Source: Acinetobacter lactucae (GTDB lineage: Bacteria > Pseudomonadota > Gammaproteobacteria > Pseudomonadales > Moraxellaceae). From it: DNA of 64,000 nt. The DNA is taken from positions 1 to 64,000 of the forward strand of contig NZ_LRPE01000035.1 in the NCBI RefSeq assembly GCF_001605885.1. The letters run 5' to 3'. Position 1 is the stretch's first letter. Each line of letters starts with the position of its first letter. A program made the position numbers and the translations under genes. The notes beneath the pieces are model-generated. The model saw nothing but the letters and a program-made list of their open reading frames with translations, did not search any database and was not told where the DNA came from. Shown here piece by piece: positions 35,816 through 46,422 of the stretch.

Positions 35816-35858
35816 TCTTCTTCTCTACTATTTATTCTATTTAAATTGTACAACATAC

Positions 35859-35886
35859 AAATAAGCCACCTGACGGTGGCTTATTT
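35859..35886 (-). terminator. Terminator of purL
   Basis: A perfect 12-bp stem, AAATAAGCCACC and GGTGGCTTATTT, with loop TGAC lies 12 bases beyond the purL stop on the minus strand. Confidence 0.85.
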
Positions 35887-35897
35887 CAGTCTTTATA

Positions 35898-38800
35898 TTA
35901 ACCAATAAACTTACGTGCGTTACGGAACATACGTAACCATGCACCATCTTCAGTCCACTCTTCTGGACTCCAAGAGTGTTGAATTGCACGGAAAGTACGC
36001 TCTGGGTGCGGCATCATAATCGTTGCACGACCATCTTTAGAAGTTACACCTGTAATCGCTTCTGGCGAACCATTTGGGTTCAATGGGTAATGTTGAGTCG
36101 GGTTACCGTGGCTGTCAACATAACGCAATGCAACTTGGTTAGCTGCATTCAAGCCTGCAATATCAGCTTCACTCGCAACTGCACGACCTTCACCGTGTGC
36201 TACAGCAATCGGTAAAATCGAACCTTCCATGCCATTAAGCAATACAGAAACAGATTTTTCAACACGAACGTTTACACTACGAGCTTCAAAAACTTCTGAC
36301 ATATTGCGGTGGAAACGCGGCCAGTGGTCAGCACCCGGAATAAGCGGTGCTAATTGTGACAACATTTGGCAACCATTACAGATACCTAAGCTGAATGTAT
36401 CTTCACGATGGAAGAACTGTTCAAACTGATCACGTAATTTCGCATTGAACAATACTGATTTTGCCCAGCCACCGCCAGCACCCATTACGTCACCGTAAGA
36501 GAAACCACCACAAGTCACTAGACCTTCAAAATCACTTAGGCTAACACGACCAGCTAGTAAATCACTCATGTGCACGTCAACAGTATTGAAACCAACCTTA
36601 TCAAAGGCTGCTGCCATTTCAATATGACCGTTTACACCTTGCTCACGCAAGATCGCCATATTAGGACGGCGTGTGTTAATGAACGGTGCTTCGATAGGTT
36701 CATTCAAATCAAATGTTGGTTTAGCAATTAAACCTTGATGTGATTTATCCGCGATTAAAGCAAACTCTTGATCAGCAGTTTCTACGTTATCACGTAGACG
36801 TTGGATCTGATGAGATACCTCAGACCAAGCTTGTTGCAATTCTGCACGATCTAAAGTCAAACCATTTACAGATAATTGATCTGTGTTATTTACACGACCA
36901 ACTACAGCAATTGCATCTTTCAAGCTAGATGCAGCAACTTCTGCTTGTAAAGCGTCCCAATCAGTTGCCTTAATTTGAAGAACTGCACCAATTTCTTCAG
37001 CAAATAAACTTGCTGGAGTTTGGTCTTCTAATGCAACACCTAAACGTGCAGCAAACATCATTTCAGCAACAGTTGCGAGTAAGCCACCATCACCGATGTC
37101 ATGGTAAGCTTGAATCAAGCCACGGTTGTTCCAATCTTGAATTAAAGCAAAGAACGCTTTGAAATCATCAAAACTATCAACATCTGGAGTGATTGAACCG
37201 ATTGCTTTATATACTTGAGCAAGAATCGAACCACCTAAACGGAACTGGCCTTTAGATAAATCAATACGTACAAGTACTGAATCTTCTAAATTCTTAAGTT
37301 CAGGTGTTAAAGTCTTACGAACATCAGCTACTGGAGCAAATGCGGTAATTACACCAGTCATTGGAGACGTTACAGCTTTATCTTCACCGTTGTCATTCCA
37401 AGTGGTACGCATTGAAAGTGAGTCTTTACCTACAGGAATCGCAATTCCTAAAGCTGGACACATTTCCATACCAATCGCTTTCACACCTTCGAACAATGCT
37501 TGGTCTTCACCTTTTTGACCAGCAGCAGCCATCCAGTTTGCAGAAAGTTTGATATCGCTAATTTGTTCAATGTTTGCACATGCAATATTGGTAATTGCTT
37601 CAGCAACTGCCAAACGAGCAGATGCTGCTGGATTTAACAATGCAACTGGTGGACGTTCACCCATCGCCATTGCTTCACCAGTGAAGCCTTGTAAGCTTGT
37701 AGTCGTTACTGCTGCATCTGCAACAGGAATCTGCCAACGACCAACCATTTGGTCACGCGCAACCATACCAGTAATTGAACGGTCACCAATGGTGATTAAG
37801 AATGACTTAGATGCAACTGTTGGATTTTTCAATACGCGGAAAATCGCATCTTTCAAATCAACTTTTGAAGCGTCAAACTCGTTACCTTTACGCTCAATTG
37901 TTTCATAAGAACGTTGCATACGCGGTGTACCACCAAGCATCACTTGCATTGGGATATCAACTGCGTTGTTTTGGAACAATGGATCTTCAACAGTTAGATG
38001 ACGTGCTTCTGTTGCTTCACCTAACACGGCAAATGGACAACGTTCGCGAGCACAGATTGATTCGAACTGTTCTAAAGACTCTGGACGAATTGCAAGAACA
38101 TAACGCTCTTGTGCTTCATTTGACCAGATTTCCATTGGGCTCATGCCCGGTTCTAATGAAGGAATCTTACGAAGGTTAAGAACTGCACCTAACTCATGAT
38201 CGTTCACAAGTTCAGGCATAGCATTTGATAAACCACCCGCACCAACGTCATGTACAGAAACGATTGGGTTAAAGTCTTCTAAACGCCAGCAAGTATCAAT
38301 TACTTCTTGGCAACGGCGTTCCATTTCTGGATTTTCACGTTGTACAGAAGCGAAATCAAGGCTTTCACCCATTGTACCGCTGTCTACAGAAGATGCTGCA
38401 CCACCGCCAAGACCGATTAACATTGCAGGGCCACCCAATACAATGAGTAAATCACCTGGTTGAATCGCATCTTTTTCTACGTGGTCGGGGCGAATGTTAC
38501 CGTAACCACCAGCGATCATGATTGGCTTATGGAAGCCCTTCACTTCACCATTTACATTCTGTTCAAAAGTACGGAAATAACCATTTAATGCAGGACGGCC
38601 AAATTCATTATTAAATGCCGCGCCACCTAATGGACCTTCAATCATGATTTGTAATGGCGATGCCATACGTGAAGGTTTACCGTAGTTTTCTTCCCAAGGT
38701 TGTTCAAAACCAGGAATATTTAAGTTAGAAACTGTAAAGCCCGTTAAACCAGCTTTTGGTTTACCACCACGACCAGTTGCACCTTCATCACGGATTTCAC

Positions 38801-39731
38801 CGCCTGAACCAGTAGCAGCACCAGCAAATGGAGAAATTGCTGTTGGGTGGTTGTGAGTTTCAACCTTCATTAAAATATGAGCAGCTTGGCTTTTATATTT
38901 ATAAACAAAGTGACCGTTTTCATCCGCTTTTGGATAAAAACGCATCGTGTCATAACCCACAATTACTGAAGCATTATCTTTATATGCTGATAACACATCA
39001 GTTGGTGATTCTTTATAAGTGTTTTTAATCATCTGGAACAATGATAATGGTTGTTTTTCACCATCAATTGTCCATTCAGAACCGAAGATTTTATGACGAC
39101 AGTGTTCAGAGTTTGCCTGTGCAAACATCATCAATTCGATATCATTTGGATTACGACCGAGCTTACCGAATGCTTCAGTTAAGTAATCAATTTCTTGTTC
39201 AGATAATGCAAAACCGAACTCATTGTTCGCTTTAACCAAAGCTTCTTTGCCTTGACCTAAGATATCAATTGAATTTAATGGTTTTGGAGCTGTTTCTGAA
39301 AATAATGCTTTTGCATCATCAATTTGAGCAAAAACTGTTTCTGTCATACGGTCATGAAGTACTTGTTTAACTTCATTAGTAATTTCTGAAACACCTGTTA
39401 ATGTAAATAAAAGACCGCGTTCTAAGCGGTGAACTGGTGTATTACAGTTTTTGAAAATATCAGTTGCTTTAGAAGACCAAGGTGAAATAGTACCCACACG
39501 TGGTGTTACTAAAATCTGAATCTCATCACTTGCAGGTTGACGAAGTTCAAAAGACTCACCGTCATTTAATAATTGCAAAGCAGATTGATGTTGCTGCTCG
39601 TTGAGCGCTTGATCAAACAAATAGACCCATTGGCTGTCAAAAGATTGAACAGAACTAATTGACGATAAACGTGTTAATAGTTGAGCTTTCTTAAAAGAAG
39701 AATGTGCTGCTGCACCGGCCACGATAAACAT
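35898..39731 (-). CDS. purL: Phosphoribosylformylglycinamidine synthase (large single-chain PurL)
   Basis: Step four of purine synthesis: FGAR plus glutamine and ATP to FGAM. The 1277-residue protein has all parts fused: the N-terminal PurS-like region, two AIRS-like halves ([44 protein letters not shown]), and a C-terminal glutamine amidotransferase with nucleophile cysteine in LGICNGCQM and catalytic MPHPER. The length matches gammaproteobacterial PurL. It has its own promoter region at 39732-40040. Confidence 0.97.
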   Translation of the reverse strand: MFIVAGAAAHSSFKKAQLLTRLSSISSVQSFDSQWVYLFDQALNEQQHQSALQLLNDGESFELRQPASDEIQILVTPRVGTISPWSSKATDIFKNCNTPVHRLERGLLFTLTGVSEITNEVKQVLHDRMTETVFAQIDDAKALFSETAPKPLNSIDILGQGKEALVKANNEFGFALSEQEIDYLTEAFGKLGRNPNDIELMMFAQANSEHCRHKIFGSEWTIDGEKQPLSLFQMIKNTYKESPTDVLSAYKDNASVIVGYDTMRFYPKADENGHFVYKYKSQAAHILMKVETHNHPTAISPFAGAATGSGGEIRDEGATGRGGKPKAGLTGFTVSNLNIPGFEQPWEENYGKPSRMASPLQIMIEGPLGGAAFNNEFGRPALNGYFRTFEQNVNGEVKGFHKPIMIAGGYGNIRPDHVEKDAIQPGDLLIVLGGPAMLIGLGGGAASSVDSGTMGESLDFASVQRENPEMERRCQEVIDTCWRLEDFNPIVSVHDVGAGGLSNAMPELVNDHELGAVLNLRKIPSLEPGMSPMEIWSNEAQERYVLAIRPESLEQFESICARERCPFAVLGEATEARHLTVEDPLFQNNAVDIPMQVMLGGTPRMQRSYETIERKGNEFDASKVDLKDAIFRVLKNPTVASKSFLITIGDRSITGMVARDQMVGRWQIPVADAAVTTTSLQGFTGEAMAMGERPPVALLNPAASARLAVAEAITNIACANIEQISDIKLSANWMAAAGQKGEDQALFEGVKAIGMEMCPALGIAIPVGKDSLSMRTTWNDNGEDKAVTSPMTGVITAFAPVADVRKTLTPELKNLEDSVLVRIDLSKGQFRLGGSILAQVYKAIGSITPDVDSFDDFKAFFALIQDWNNRGLIQAYHDIGDGGLLATVAEMMFAARLGVALEDQTPASLFAEEIGAVLQIKATDWDALQAEVAASSLKDAIAVVGRVNNTDQLSVNGLTLDRAELQQAWSEVSHQIQRLRDNVETADQEFALIADKSHQGLIAKPTFDLNEPIEAPFINTRRPNMAILREQGVNGHIEMAAAFDKVGFNTVDVHMSDLLAGRVSLSDFEGLVTCGGFSYGDVMGAGGGWAKSVLFNAKLRDQFEQFFHREDTFSLGICNGCQMLSQLAPLIPGADHWPRFHRNMSEVFEARSVNVRVEKSVSVLLNGMEGSILPIAVAHGEGRAVASEADIAGLNAANQVALRYVDSHGNPTQHYPLNPNGSPEAITGVTSKDGRATIMMPHPERTFRAIQHSWSPEEWTEDGAWLRMFRNARKFIG

Positions 39732-40040
39732 GTTGATTTTGGCTCCACGGGCAGGTCTTGTGAACCTTACCGCAATGTGACTTTAGAGAGAGCGCATATT
39801 CTACTGCGTCTTGCTAAAATCAGCTAGATGTAGAATCAGTATTCTGTAACCTAATTCTGCAAGAAGTGATTTGTTTTTTGTTCAAAATCATTTTTTTAGT
39901 CATTCTCGCTAAAAATAAATTGTTTCATGTTTATTCAATAACATAATAAAACCTGAACTAAGACAAACTATGTCGCACCAAGCTAGTGCTTTTAAGTTTT
40001 TTTTGGCATGATCAAGCTTTATAGTTTTGAATAATGATAA
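39732..40040. other. purL-dgt divergent intergenic region (309 bp)
   Basis: No ORF with a ribosome site is seen. A TAGAAT hexamer on the minus strand (39798-39803) is a possible purL -10 box, but a matching -35 is not clear. The part nearest dgt is AT-rich. No operator-like palindrome stands out. Confidence 0.4.
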
Positions 40041-41381
40041 ATGGAACAAATGCGTTGGTTAGAGCTGCTTTCCGCAGTTCGTTTAGGTAGCAAAAAAAGT
40101 AGTACAGAACTGGCTCGTAGCCCATTCCATAAAGATTATGATCGCATTATATTTTCTCAAAGTTTTCGTCAGTTAAACCGTAAGACGCAAGTTCACCCAC
40201 TCGCACAACACGATGGTATTCATACCCGTTTAACCCACTCACTTGAAGTTTCCTGTATTGGCCGCTCAATGGGTATGCTTGCCGCAGAAAAAATTAAAAA
40301 TGAATTACCCGTCTGGATTTCCCCTGCCGATGTCGGTGCAATTATTCAAGCAGCCTGCCTTGCACACGATATTGGTAACCCGCCTTTCGGTCACGCAGGT
40401 GAATATGCGATTCGCGAATGGTTCGATGATGCATCACATGATGATTTTTTAAAAAAACTAAGTCCCGAAGAAGAAGCCGATGTTCGCCAATTTGAAGGTA
40501 ATGCTCAAGGATTACGTTTATTAAGCCGCATTGATTATCATCCAGATGATGGAGGTATGCGTTTAACTTATGCAACTTTAGGCGCTTATTTAAAGTATCC
40601 GTGGCTTTCAAAAACAATTGCTTCACAAGGTGATCGACCTTCACATCAGAGAGCAAAGTTTGGTTGTTATCAATCTGAAAAAGAAATTTTAAAACAGATC
40701 GCTGAACAGCTTGGGCTGATTCAACTCGGTGAATATCATTATTGCCGCCATCCGCTCACCTATTTACTAGAAGCCGCTGATGACATTTGTTATGCCCTCA
40801 TTGATTTAGAAGATGGCATTGTCTTAAATATGTTGACTTACCAAGAAGTTGAACCCATTTTCTTAAATCTTATTGCTGACTATGGCCAACCTGAAGAGTT
40901 ATCGCATCCAAGTAGTACATGGCAACAAAAAATCTCAGCATTACGTGGTCGAGTCATGAAACGTCTTGTTGATGAAGTGACTACGGCTTTTGCCAAACAT
41001 CATTATGAAATCATTACAGGTCAACTTAAAGGCAACCTTTTGCAATATTGTTCACCCGATATTGCAAAAGGTATCGAAACTGCCAAGAATCTGGCACGTG
41101 ACAAAATTTTTGAGCACCCACAAAAATCTGGTTTAGAAATTATTGCCCATCAAAGTTTACAAACGATTTTGGATGCATTTGTACCACTTACAACGCCGCA
41201 TAAATCTTTAAGCTTTAAAGAACAACGTTTAATGTCTATCCTTAACCTATATGGTGCTAACTTTAGCAATAATCACTACAGCAATATCATGCAAGTACTC
41301 GATATTATTAGTAAGTTCTCAGATCATCAGGCTTATAGCTTGGCGCAAGAGTTGCAAGGTAATAAAATTGGCTTGTTTTAA
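40041..41381 (+). CDS. dgt: dGTP triphosphohydrolase-like HD-domain protein
   Basis: A 446-residue HD-superfamily phosphohydrolase predicted to split dNTPs into nucleoside and triphosphate. The N-terminal segment (SPFHKDYDRIIFSQSFRQLN) and the metal-binding motifs RLTHSLEVSCIGRSMG and CLAHDIGNPPFGHAGE place it in the Dgt family. It is the shorter, Pseudomonas-type length rather than E. coli Dgt (505). The ATG at 40050 is an alternative start. It lies upstream of ruvA, where Pseudomonas has ruvC. Confidence 0.9.
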   Translation: MEQMRWLELLSAVRLGSKKSSTELARSPFHKDYDRIIFSQSFRQLNRKTQVHPLAQHDGIHTRLTHSLEVSCIGRSMGMLAAEKIKNELPVWISPADVGAIIQAACLAHDIGNPPFGHAGEYAIREWFDDASHDDFLKKLSPEEEADVRQFEGNAQGLRLLSRIDYHPDDGGMRLTYATLGAYLKYPWLSKTIASQGDRPSHQRAKFGCYQSEKEILKQIAEQLGLIQLGEYHYCRHPLTYLLEAADDICYALIDLEDGIVLNMLTYQEVEPIFLNLIADYGQPEELSHPSSTWQQKISALRGRVMKRLVDEVTTAFAKHHYEIITGQLKGNLLQYCSPDIAKGIETAKNLARDKIFEHPQKSGLEIIAHQSLQTILDAFVPLTTPHKSLSFKEQRLMSILNLYGANFSNNHYSNIMQVLDIISKFSDHQAYSLAQELQGNKIGLF

Positions 41382-41474
41382 GCTGGCTTGATATAGAAAG
41401 AAATAAAACCAGTGTCGTTTTCAATTCATTTTAGAACGACCAGATTTACAGTTATGAATAAGTGAAATTACGCT

Positions 41475-42074
41475 ATGATCGGATGTTTAATTGGCGAAGT
41501 GTTTGCCCTAGAAGCCCCTACCGTTTTACTGAATGTAAATGGTGTGGGTTATGAAATTGATACGCCACTTTCAACATTTTGCCAATTACAAAAAGGCCAA
41601 AAAGTTACGTTATGGACGCATTTGGTTGTCCGTGAAGATGCACAACAGCTCTATGGTTTTAGTGATGCTCAAGAAAAAACTATTTTCCGTACCTTATTAA
41701 AAGTAAACGGTGTTGGTCCCAAAATGGCATTGGGTATTTTATCGACGCTAAGTGTTGCGTTATTGGTTCACACTATTGAACATGATGATATTAATACGCT
41801 GGTCAAAGTTCCGGGTGTTGGCAAAAAAACAGCTGAACGTTTAATGATTGAACTTCGTGATCGCTTTAAAACATTAGCTCAAGGCACTTCAACTGCAGCG
41901 ACTATGCCTCAAATTCAATTTGCTGCAAACTCTCCTGTCGCAGAGGCAGAAGCTGCGTTGCAATCTTTAGGTTATAAGCCACTTGAAGCACAAAAAGCTG
42001 TAGCTGCGGTTAAAGCCGATTACACAGAATCAGCCGATATTATTCGTGCTGCTCTTAAATCCATGATGAAGTAA
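41475..42074 (+). CDS. ruvA: Holliday junction branch migration protein RuvA
   Basis: Tetrameric Holliday-junction-binding subunit of the RuvAB motor. The 199-residue protein starts [20 protein letters not shown] (OB fold), has two helix-hairpin-helix motifs ([27 protein letters not shown]) and the C-terminal RuvB-interacting domain ([19 protein letters not shown]). It is eight bases upstream of ruvB. No ruvC is present in the window. Confidence 0.97.
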   Translation: MIGCLIGEVFALEAPTVLLNVNGVGYEIDTPLSTFCQLQKGQKVTLWTHLVVREDAQQLYGFSDAQEKTIFRTLLKVNGVGPKMALGILSTLSVALLVHTIEHDDINTLVKVPGVGKKTAERLMIELRDRFKTLAQGTSTAATMPQIQFAANSPVAEAEAALQSLGYKPLEAQKAVAAVKADYTESADIIRAALKSMMK

Positions 42075-42081
42075 AACACTT

Positions 42082-43086
42082 ATGCAAGACCGTCTAATCA
42101 GTGGAACAGAAAAACCAGAAGATCATTTTGATCGGGCTATTCGACCAACTTCTCTTGCCGACTATATTGGGCAACCAGTCGTACGCGAGCAAATGGAAAT
42201 TTTCATTGGCGCTGCTCGTGGTCGTGGTGAAGCTCTCGACCACACACTGATTTTTGGTCCGCCGGGTTTGGGTAAAACTACTCTTGCTAATATTATTGCC
42301 CGTGAAATGGGTGGCAATCTTAAATCGACATCAGGACCTGTATTAGAGCGTGCGGGCGATTTAGCGGCAATGCTCACCAATCTTGAAGAAGGCGATGTTT
42401 TATTTATTGATGAAATTCATCGTCTTTCACCAGTGATTGAAGAAATTCTGTATCCAGCGATGGAAGATTACCAACTCGATATCATGATTGGTGAAGGCCC
42501 TGCTGCTCGTTCAATTAAACTCGATTTACCCCCTTTTACACTTGTTGCAGCGACTACACGTGCGGGCTTGTTGACCTCACCATTACGTGACCGTTTTGGT
42601 ATTGTGCAACGTCTTGAGTTTTACTCTGTAGAAGACTTAACTCACATTGTGTCACGCTCTGCAAACCTCATGGATGTACCCATTACAGTTGAAGGCGCAG
42701 AAGAAGTAGCACGTCGATCGCGCGGAACCCCTCGTATCGCCAACCGTTTATTACGACGTGTTCGTGACTATGCACAAGTGAAAGGCACAGGCGAAGTGAC
42801 CCATGAAATGGCACAGCGTGCGCTTGATATGCTCAATGTTGATAAAGCTGGCCTAGATACCCTAGACCGACGTTATTTGAGCATGTTACTAGAGCGTTTT
42901 GATGGTGGCCCTGCTGGAGTTGAAGCTCTTGCAGCAGCGATGGCTGAAGATAGCGGCACACTTGAAGATGTGATTGAACCTTACTTAATTCAACAAGGTT
43001 ATGTCATGCGTACTGCACGAGGTCGAATCGCAACCAACCAATCTTATTTACAGTTTGGAATGACGCCACCTGAGCCTAAAAACTAA
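42082..43086 (+). CDS. ruvB: Holliday junction ATP-dependent helicase RuvB
   Basis: AAA+ motor of branch migration. Walker A is GPPGLGKTT, Walker B is LFIDEIHRL, sensor 1 is AATTRAG, and the arginine finger is in PLRDRFGIV; a C-terminal winged helix follows. The length of 334 is typical. It is translationally close to ruvA and ends in a strong terminator. Confidence 0.97.
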   Translation: MQDRLISGTEKPEDHFDRAIRPTSLADYIGQPVVREQMEIFIGAARGRGEALDHTLIFGPPGLGKTTLANIIAREMGGNLKSTSGPVLERAGDLAAMLTNLEEGDVLFIDEIHRLSPVIEEILYPAMEDYQLDIMIGEGPAARSIKLDLPPFTLVAATTRAGLLTSPLRDRFGIVQRLEFYSVEDLTHIVSRSANLMDVPITVEGAEEVARRSRGTPRIANRLLRRVRDYAQVKGTGEVTHEMAQRALDMLNVDKAGLDTLDRRYLSMLLERFDGGPAGVEALAAAMAEDSGTLEDVIEPYLIQQGYVMRTARGRIATNQSYLQFGMTPPEPKN

Positions 43087-43088
43087 CC

Positions 43089-43117
43089 AAAGGAAGAGAA
43101 TTTTCTCTTCCTTTTTT
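43089..43117 (+). terminator. Terminator of ruvAB
   Basis: AAAGGAAGAGA pairs with TCTCTTCCTTT around a tiny loop, followed by TTT. Confidence 0.88.
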
Positions 43118-43290
43118 AATTCAATCGCGCTATCTAATTAAAATAATAATTTTCTTATCAATAAATTAGCCATTCTATACCTTTTAAGTCTTTCTTTATA
43201 CCTTATTGATTTTTTAATATTTTTAAAAACTGAATTATAAGAAATCAAGATAGTAAATCTTATGAACAATAATATTTTTAGGATAAGGAT

Positions 43291-44625
43291 ATGTATAAAA
43301 AAACCGCTTTATTTTTGCCACTCGTTCTAATGAGCCAGCTAAGCCTAGCAGATTGGGTAAAAGATGCAGCACAACAAAATGAAAATCAGGTTATTCAATT
43401 AAGACAACATATTCATGAACATCCTGAACTAGGCAATATGGAATTTAAAACATCTGCACTGATTCAAAAAGAATTGAAGTCTTATGGCATTCAGGTCAAA
43501 ACAGGTTATGCAAAAACAGGCGTAATAGGTATTTTAAAAGGCAATAAACCTGGCCCTATCATTGCACTTAGAGCCGATATGGATGCACTACCTATGGAAG
43601 AAAAAAGTGGTGTTCCCTTTGCGAGTAAACAAAAAGCAATTTATCAAGGTAAAGAAACTTACGTCATGCATGCTTGTGGGCATGATGCACACACTGCAAT
43701 GCTATTAGGTGCAGCAAAAATTCTAGCAGCCAATAAAGATAAAATATCGGGTACCGTCGTCTTTGTTTTCCAACCTGCTGAAGAAGGTGGAGCAGATATA
43801 GATAACTTCACACAAGGTGATCAAATCGGTTCAAGAAAAATGATTGCAGATGGTGCCTTTAAAGACTATAAACCAGAAGCTATATTTGGAATGCATGTCA
43901 TAGCAGGCATGAAAAGTGGGCACCTTTATTACAAGGATGGTGCTATTTTAAATAGTGCAGACCACTTACGCATTCAGGTCAACGGCAAGCAGGTGCATGG
44001 TTCGACGCCGTGGTTAGGCAGAGATCCGATTTATGCATCGGCACAAATAATTAATAATTTACAGAGTCTTATTAGCCGCAGGACCGATCTAACTAAAGGC
44101 ATGGGTGTAGTTAGTATTGGCAATATTCAAGGCGGTACGGCAGGCAATGTGATTCCTGAACAGGTCAATATGATCGGGACTATTCGCTCTAACAACGAAC
44201 AGATACGGGCAAATATCTTAAAAAGCTTACCAGCCATGATAGAGCATAACGCTCAAGCCAATGACGTAACTGCTAAAGTTGAAATTGCGCCTTATGCTCC
44301 AGTAACTATGAATGACAAGGCGCTTACTCAATTTATTCAACCTACGTTAGCCAAAGTTGTTGGAGATTCAAAATTGCATGTTTTGGACCATAATGAGAGC
44401 GCAAGTGAAGATTTTGCTTATTATGGAAAATTAATGCCTTCATTCTTTGTTTTCTTAGGTGCAACACCAGAAAATCAAGACTTGAGCCAAGCTGCACCTA
44501 ATCATAATCCTTACTTTATTGTAGATAATAAGGCCTTAAAAACAGGAACCGAACTACATGTAAGATTCGTATTAGATTATCCGAATATATCAAAACAAGT
44601 TCAAAACGCATGGAAGCCCTCTTAA
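43291..44625 (+). CDS. Exported M20-family amidohydrolase (amidase/carboxypeptidase)
   Basis: A 444-residue metallo-hydrolase with a Sec signal peptide (MYKKTALFLPLVLMSQLSLA, cleaved near residue 20), so it acts in the periplasm. The M20 motifs are RADMDALPMEE, HACGHDAHTAMLLGAAK and QPAEEGG, and a dimerisation domain inserts near residue 225. It resembles hippurate hydrolase / IAA-amino-acid hydrolase types. AAGGATATG: the ribosome site nearly touches the ATG. It sits between ruvB and ybgC, which are adjacent in Pseudomonas. Confidence 0.88.
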   Translation: MYKKTALFLPLVLMSQLSLADWVKDAAQQNENQVIQLRQHIHEHPELGNMEFKTSALIQKELKSYGIQVKTGYAKTGVIGILKGNKPGPIIALRADMDALPMEEKSGVPFASKQKAIYQGKETYVMHACGHDAHTAMLLGAAKILAANKDKISGTVVFVFQPAEEGGADIDNFTQGDQIGSRKMIADGAFKDYKPEAIFGMHVIAGMKSGHLYYKDGAILNSADHLRIQVNGKQVHGSTPWLGRDPIYASAQIINNLQSLISRRTDLTKGMGVVSIGNIQGGTAGNVIPEQVNMIGTIRSNNEQIRANILKSLPAMIEHNAQANDVTAKVEIAPYAPVTMNDKALTQFIQPTLAKVVGDSKLHVLDHNESASEDFAYYGKLMPSFFVFLGATPENQDLSQAAPNHNPYFIVDNKALKTGTELHVRFVLDYPNISKQVQNAWKPS

Positions 44626-44750
44626 CTTAAAACCATGCTAGCCATAGAGTTCGCCGCTTTGTGATTAGAAATACAGCAGTCGCAATTGAAAGGTTGTGCC
44701 ATAGGACTTAGTATGCAATCTGCTAAACTGCCCCGTATTTAAAAGTATAG

Positions 44751-44811
44751 ATATGGCTTTTGAGTAGAGCTAATGTTTTATTCAAAGCCATATTTTAAAT
44801 ATAAAGCTCTA
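44751..44811 (+). promoter_or_regulatory. Possible structured leader of the ybgC-tol operon
   Basis: ATATGGCTTT (44751-44760) pairs perfectly with AAAGCCATAT (44784-44793). TAGAGCT (44765-44771), which lies in the loop, pairs with AGCTCTA (44805-44811) downstream. The two stems would form an H-type pseudoknot 25 bases before the ybgC ATG. This is visible only as pairing potential; conservation is unknown. Confidence 0.4.
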
Positions 44812-44836
44812 TAGTGAACTAAAACGGAATACTCTC

Positions 44837-45244
44837 ATGGCGAATCATTTTGAATTCAACATTCGTGTTTATATTGAAGATACGGACGCAGGTGGTATTG
44901 TTTACCATGCCAACCATATTCGCTATATGGAACGTACCCGTACCGAATGGCTCCGCGCTGCTGGCGTTGATCATTACTGGCACCAAAAAGACTACAACTT
45001 CGTCGTATATAAAATTGACGTAAAATATATGCGTCCTATTTTAATGGATGATTTAATTACTGTTACAGCACGTGTAGTTTCATGTAAAGCTGCGTCATTT
45101 GTGTTGCAACAAAATATTTATCGTGGTGAAATCTTGCTTGCTTCTGGTGAGGTTGAGTTGGCATGTTTAAGTAAAGACTTAATGCCTCGTCGTCTTCCAG
45201 AAGAAATACGTGATCTTATTCGTAAAGAATTGGAACAAGACTAA
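44837..45244 (+). CDS. ybgC: Tol-Pal-associated acyl-CoA thioesterase YbgC
   Basis: A 135-residue 4HBT hotdog thioesterase, first gene of the tol-pal cluster in most Gammaproteobacteria. The active-site helix reads YIEDTDAGGIVYHANHIRYM with the catalytic aspartate. It hydrolyses short-chain acyl-CoA in vitro, and its role beside Tol-Pal is not settled. It is followed by tolQ after 24 bases. Confidence 0.95.
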   Translation: MANHFEFNIRVYIEDTDAGGIVYHANHIRYMERTRTEWLRAAGVDHYWHQKDYNFVVYKIDVKYMRPILMDDLITVTARVVSCKAASFVLQQNIYRGEILLASGEVELACLSKDLMPRRLPEEIRDLIRKELEQD

Positions 45245-45268
45245 AAAAACAACCGGCATATGTAACCT

Positions 45269-45967
45269 ATGGCAACAAACATTGAATCAACCCTGCATAT
45301 TTCTGACCTTATTTTACAAGCAAGTCCAGTCGTTCAGTTGGTCATGCTAATTTTATTGTTAGCATCGATCTTTAGTTGGTATCTGATTGCCAAGTTACAT
45401 ATGAGTTATAAAAAAGCACATCAAGACGATGAACATTTCCAAAAAATGTTCTGGTCTGGTGCTGAACTCAATACGCTATACAACAACGCTCAACTCAACT
45501 CAAAGCGCTCAGGTCTTGAAGATATTTTTTATCAAGGTTTGAGCGAATTTTTTAAACTCAAAAAACGTCAGGCTCCTGTTTCACAAACAATTGAAGGCAC
45601 TGAACGTATTTTGCGTGTAGGTTTAAGTCGTGATCAGAGCCATTTAGAATATGGTTTAGGGACTTTAGCAAGTATTGGTTCTGTAGCACCTTACATCGGT
45701 CTATTCGGCACCGTTTGGGGTATTATGAATGCCTTTATCGGTTTGGCTGCCGTTGATCAAGTAACTCTTGCAACTGTTGCACCAGGTATTGCCGAAGCCC
45801 TTATTGCAACCGCAATTGGTTTATTTGCTGCAATTCCTGCCGTATTGGCTTTTAACCACTTCACTGCTAAAAGTGAAAGTGTTTATTCTGATCGTGCTTT
45901 GTTTGCTGAAGAGATGATTGCATTGTTGCAACGTCAATCTGTGGGTTCATCACAGGAAGATGCATAA
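45269..45967 (+). CDS. tolQ: Tol-Pal motor protein TolQ
   Basis: Inner-membrane proton-channel subunit of 232 residues with three transmembrane helices (about 18-38, 125-150, 165-190) in the ExbB/TolQ/MotA fold. TM2-TM3 contain GSVAPYIGLFGTVWGIMNAF and ALIATAIGLFAAIPAVLAFN. Its stop overlaps the tolR start (TAATG). With TolR it energises TolA. Confidence 0.96.
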   Translation: MATNIESTLHISDLILQASPVVQLVMLILLLASIFSWYLIAKLHMSYKKAHQDDEHFQKMFWSGAELNTLYNNAQLNSKRSGLEDIFYQGLSEFFKLKKRQAPVSQTIEGTERILRVGLSRDQSHLEYGLGTLASIGSVAPYIGLFGTVWGIMNAFIGLAAVDQVTLATVAPGIAEALIATAIGLFAAIPAVLAFNHFTAKSESVYSDRALFAEEMIALLQRQSVGSSQEDA

Positions 45968-46419
45968 TGGCAATTCAGCGTTCAGGGCGCTTTGAGCGCA
46001 TAAAAAAACCATTAAAAAGTGATATGAACGTCGTACCTTATATTGACGTTATGCTCGTGCTTTTGGTTATTTTTATGGTCACTGCTCCTATGATTACCAG
46101 TGGTATCAAGGTTGATTTACCTCAAGCAAATAACCATCCAATCGAATCAAAAGATATGCCAGCCATGGTAACCATTGGCAAAGATGGCAATATTTATCTT
46201 CAATATGAAGATTACAAAGATAATGAACCATTATCTCGTGAAAAACTCGAAGCAGTTTTAAGCGATGCTCAAAAACAAGCTGAACAAGAAAACAAACAAC
46301 TCACAGTTTTAGTCAATGGTGATAAGTCTCGTCCTTATGGAGAAGTCGTATCATTGATGGCGAGTTTACAAGAAGCAGGTTTAACTCAAGTTGGCCTTCT
46401 GACAGAGCCTTTAAAATAA
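45967..46419 (+). CDS. tolR: Tol-Pal motor protein TolR
   Basis: A 150-residue ExbD/TolR protein with one transmembrane helix (about 24-43) that carries the proton-relay aspartate D27 (VVPYIDVMLVLLVIFMV). A periplasmic dimer domain follows. It overlaps tolQ by one base and is followed by tolA after three bases. Confidence 0.96.
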   Translation: MAIQRSGRFERIKKPLKSDMNVVPYIDVMLVLLVIFMVTAPMITSGIKVDLPQANNHPIESKDMPAMVTIGKDGNIYLQYEDYKDNEPLSREKLEAVLSDAQKQAEQENKQLTVLVNGDKSRPYGEVVSLMASLQEAGLTQVGLLTEPLK

Positions 46420-46422
46420 GCT

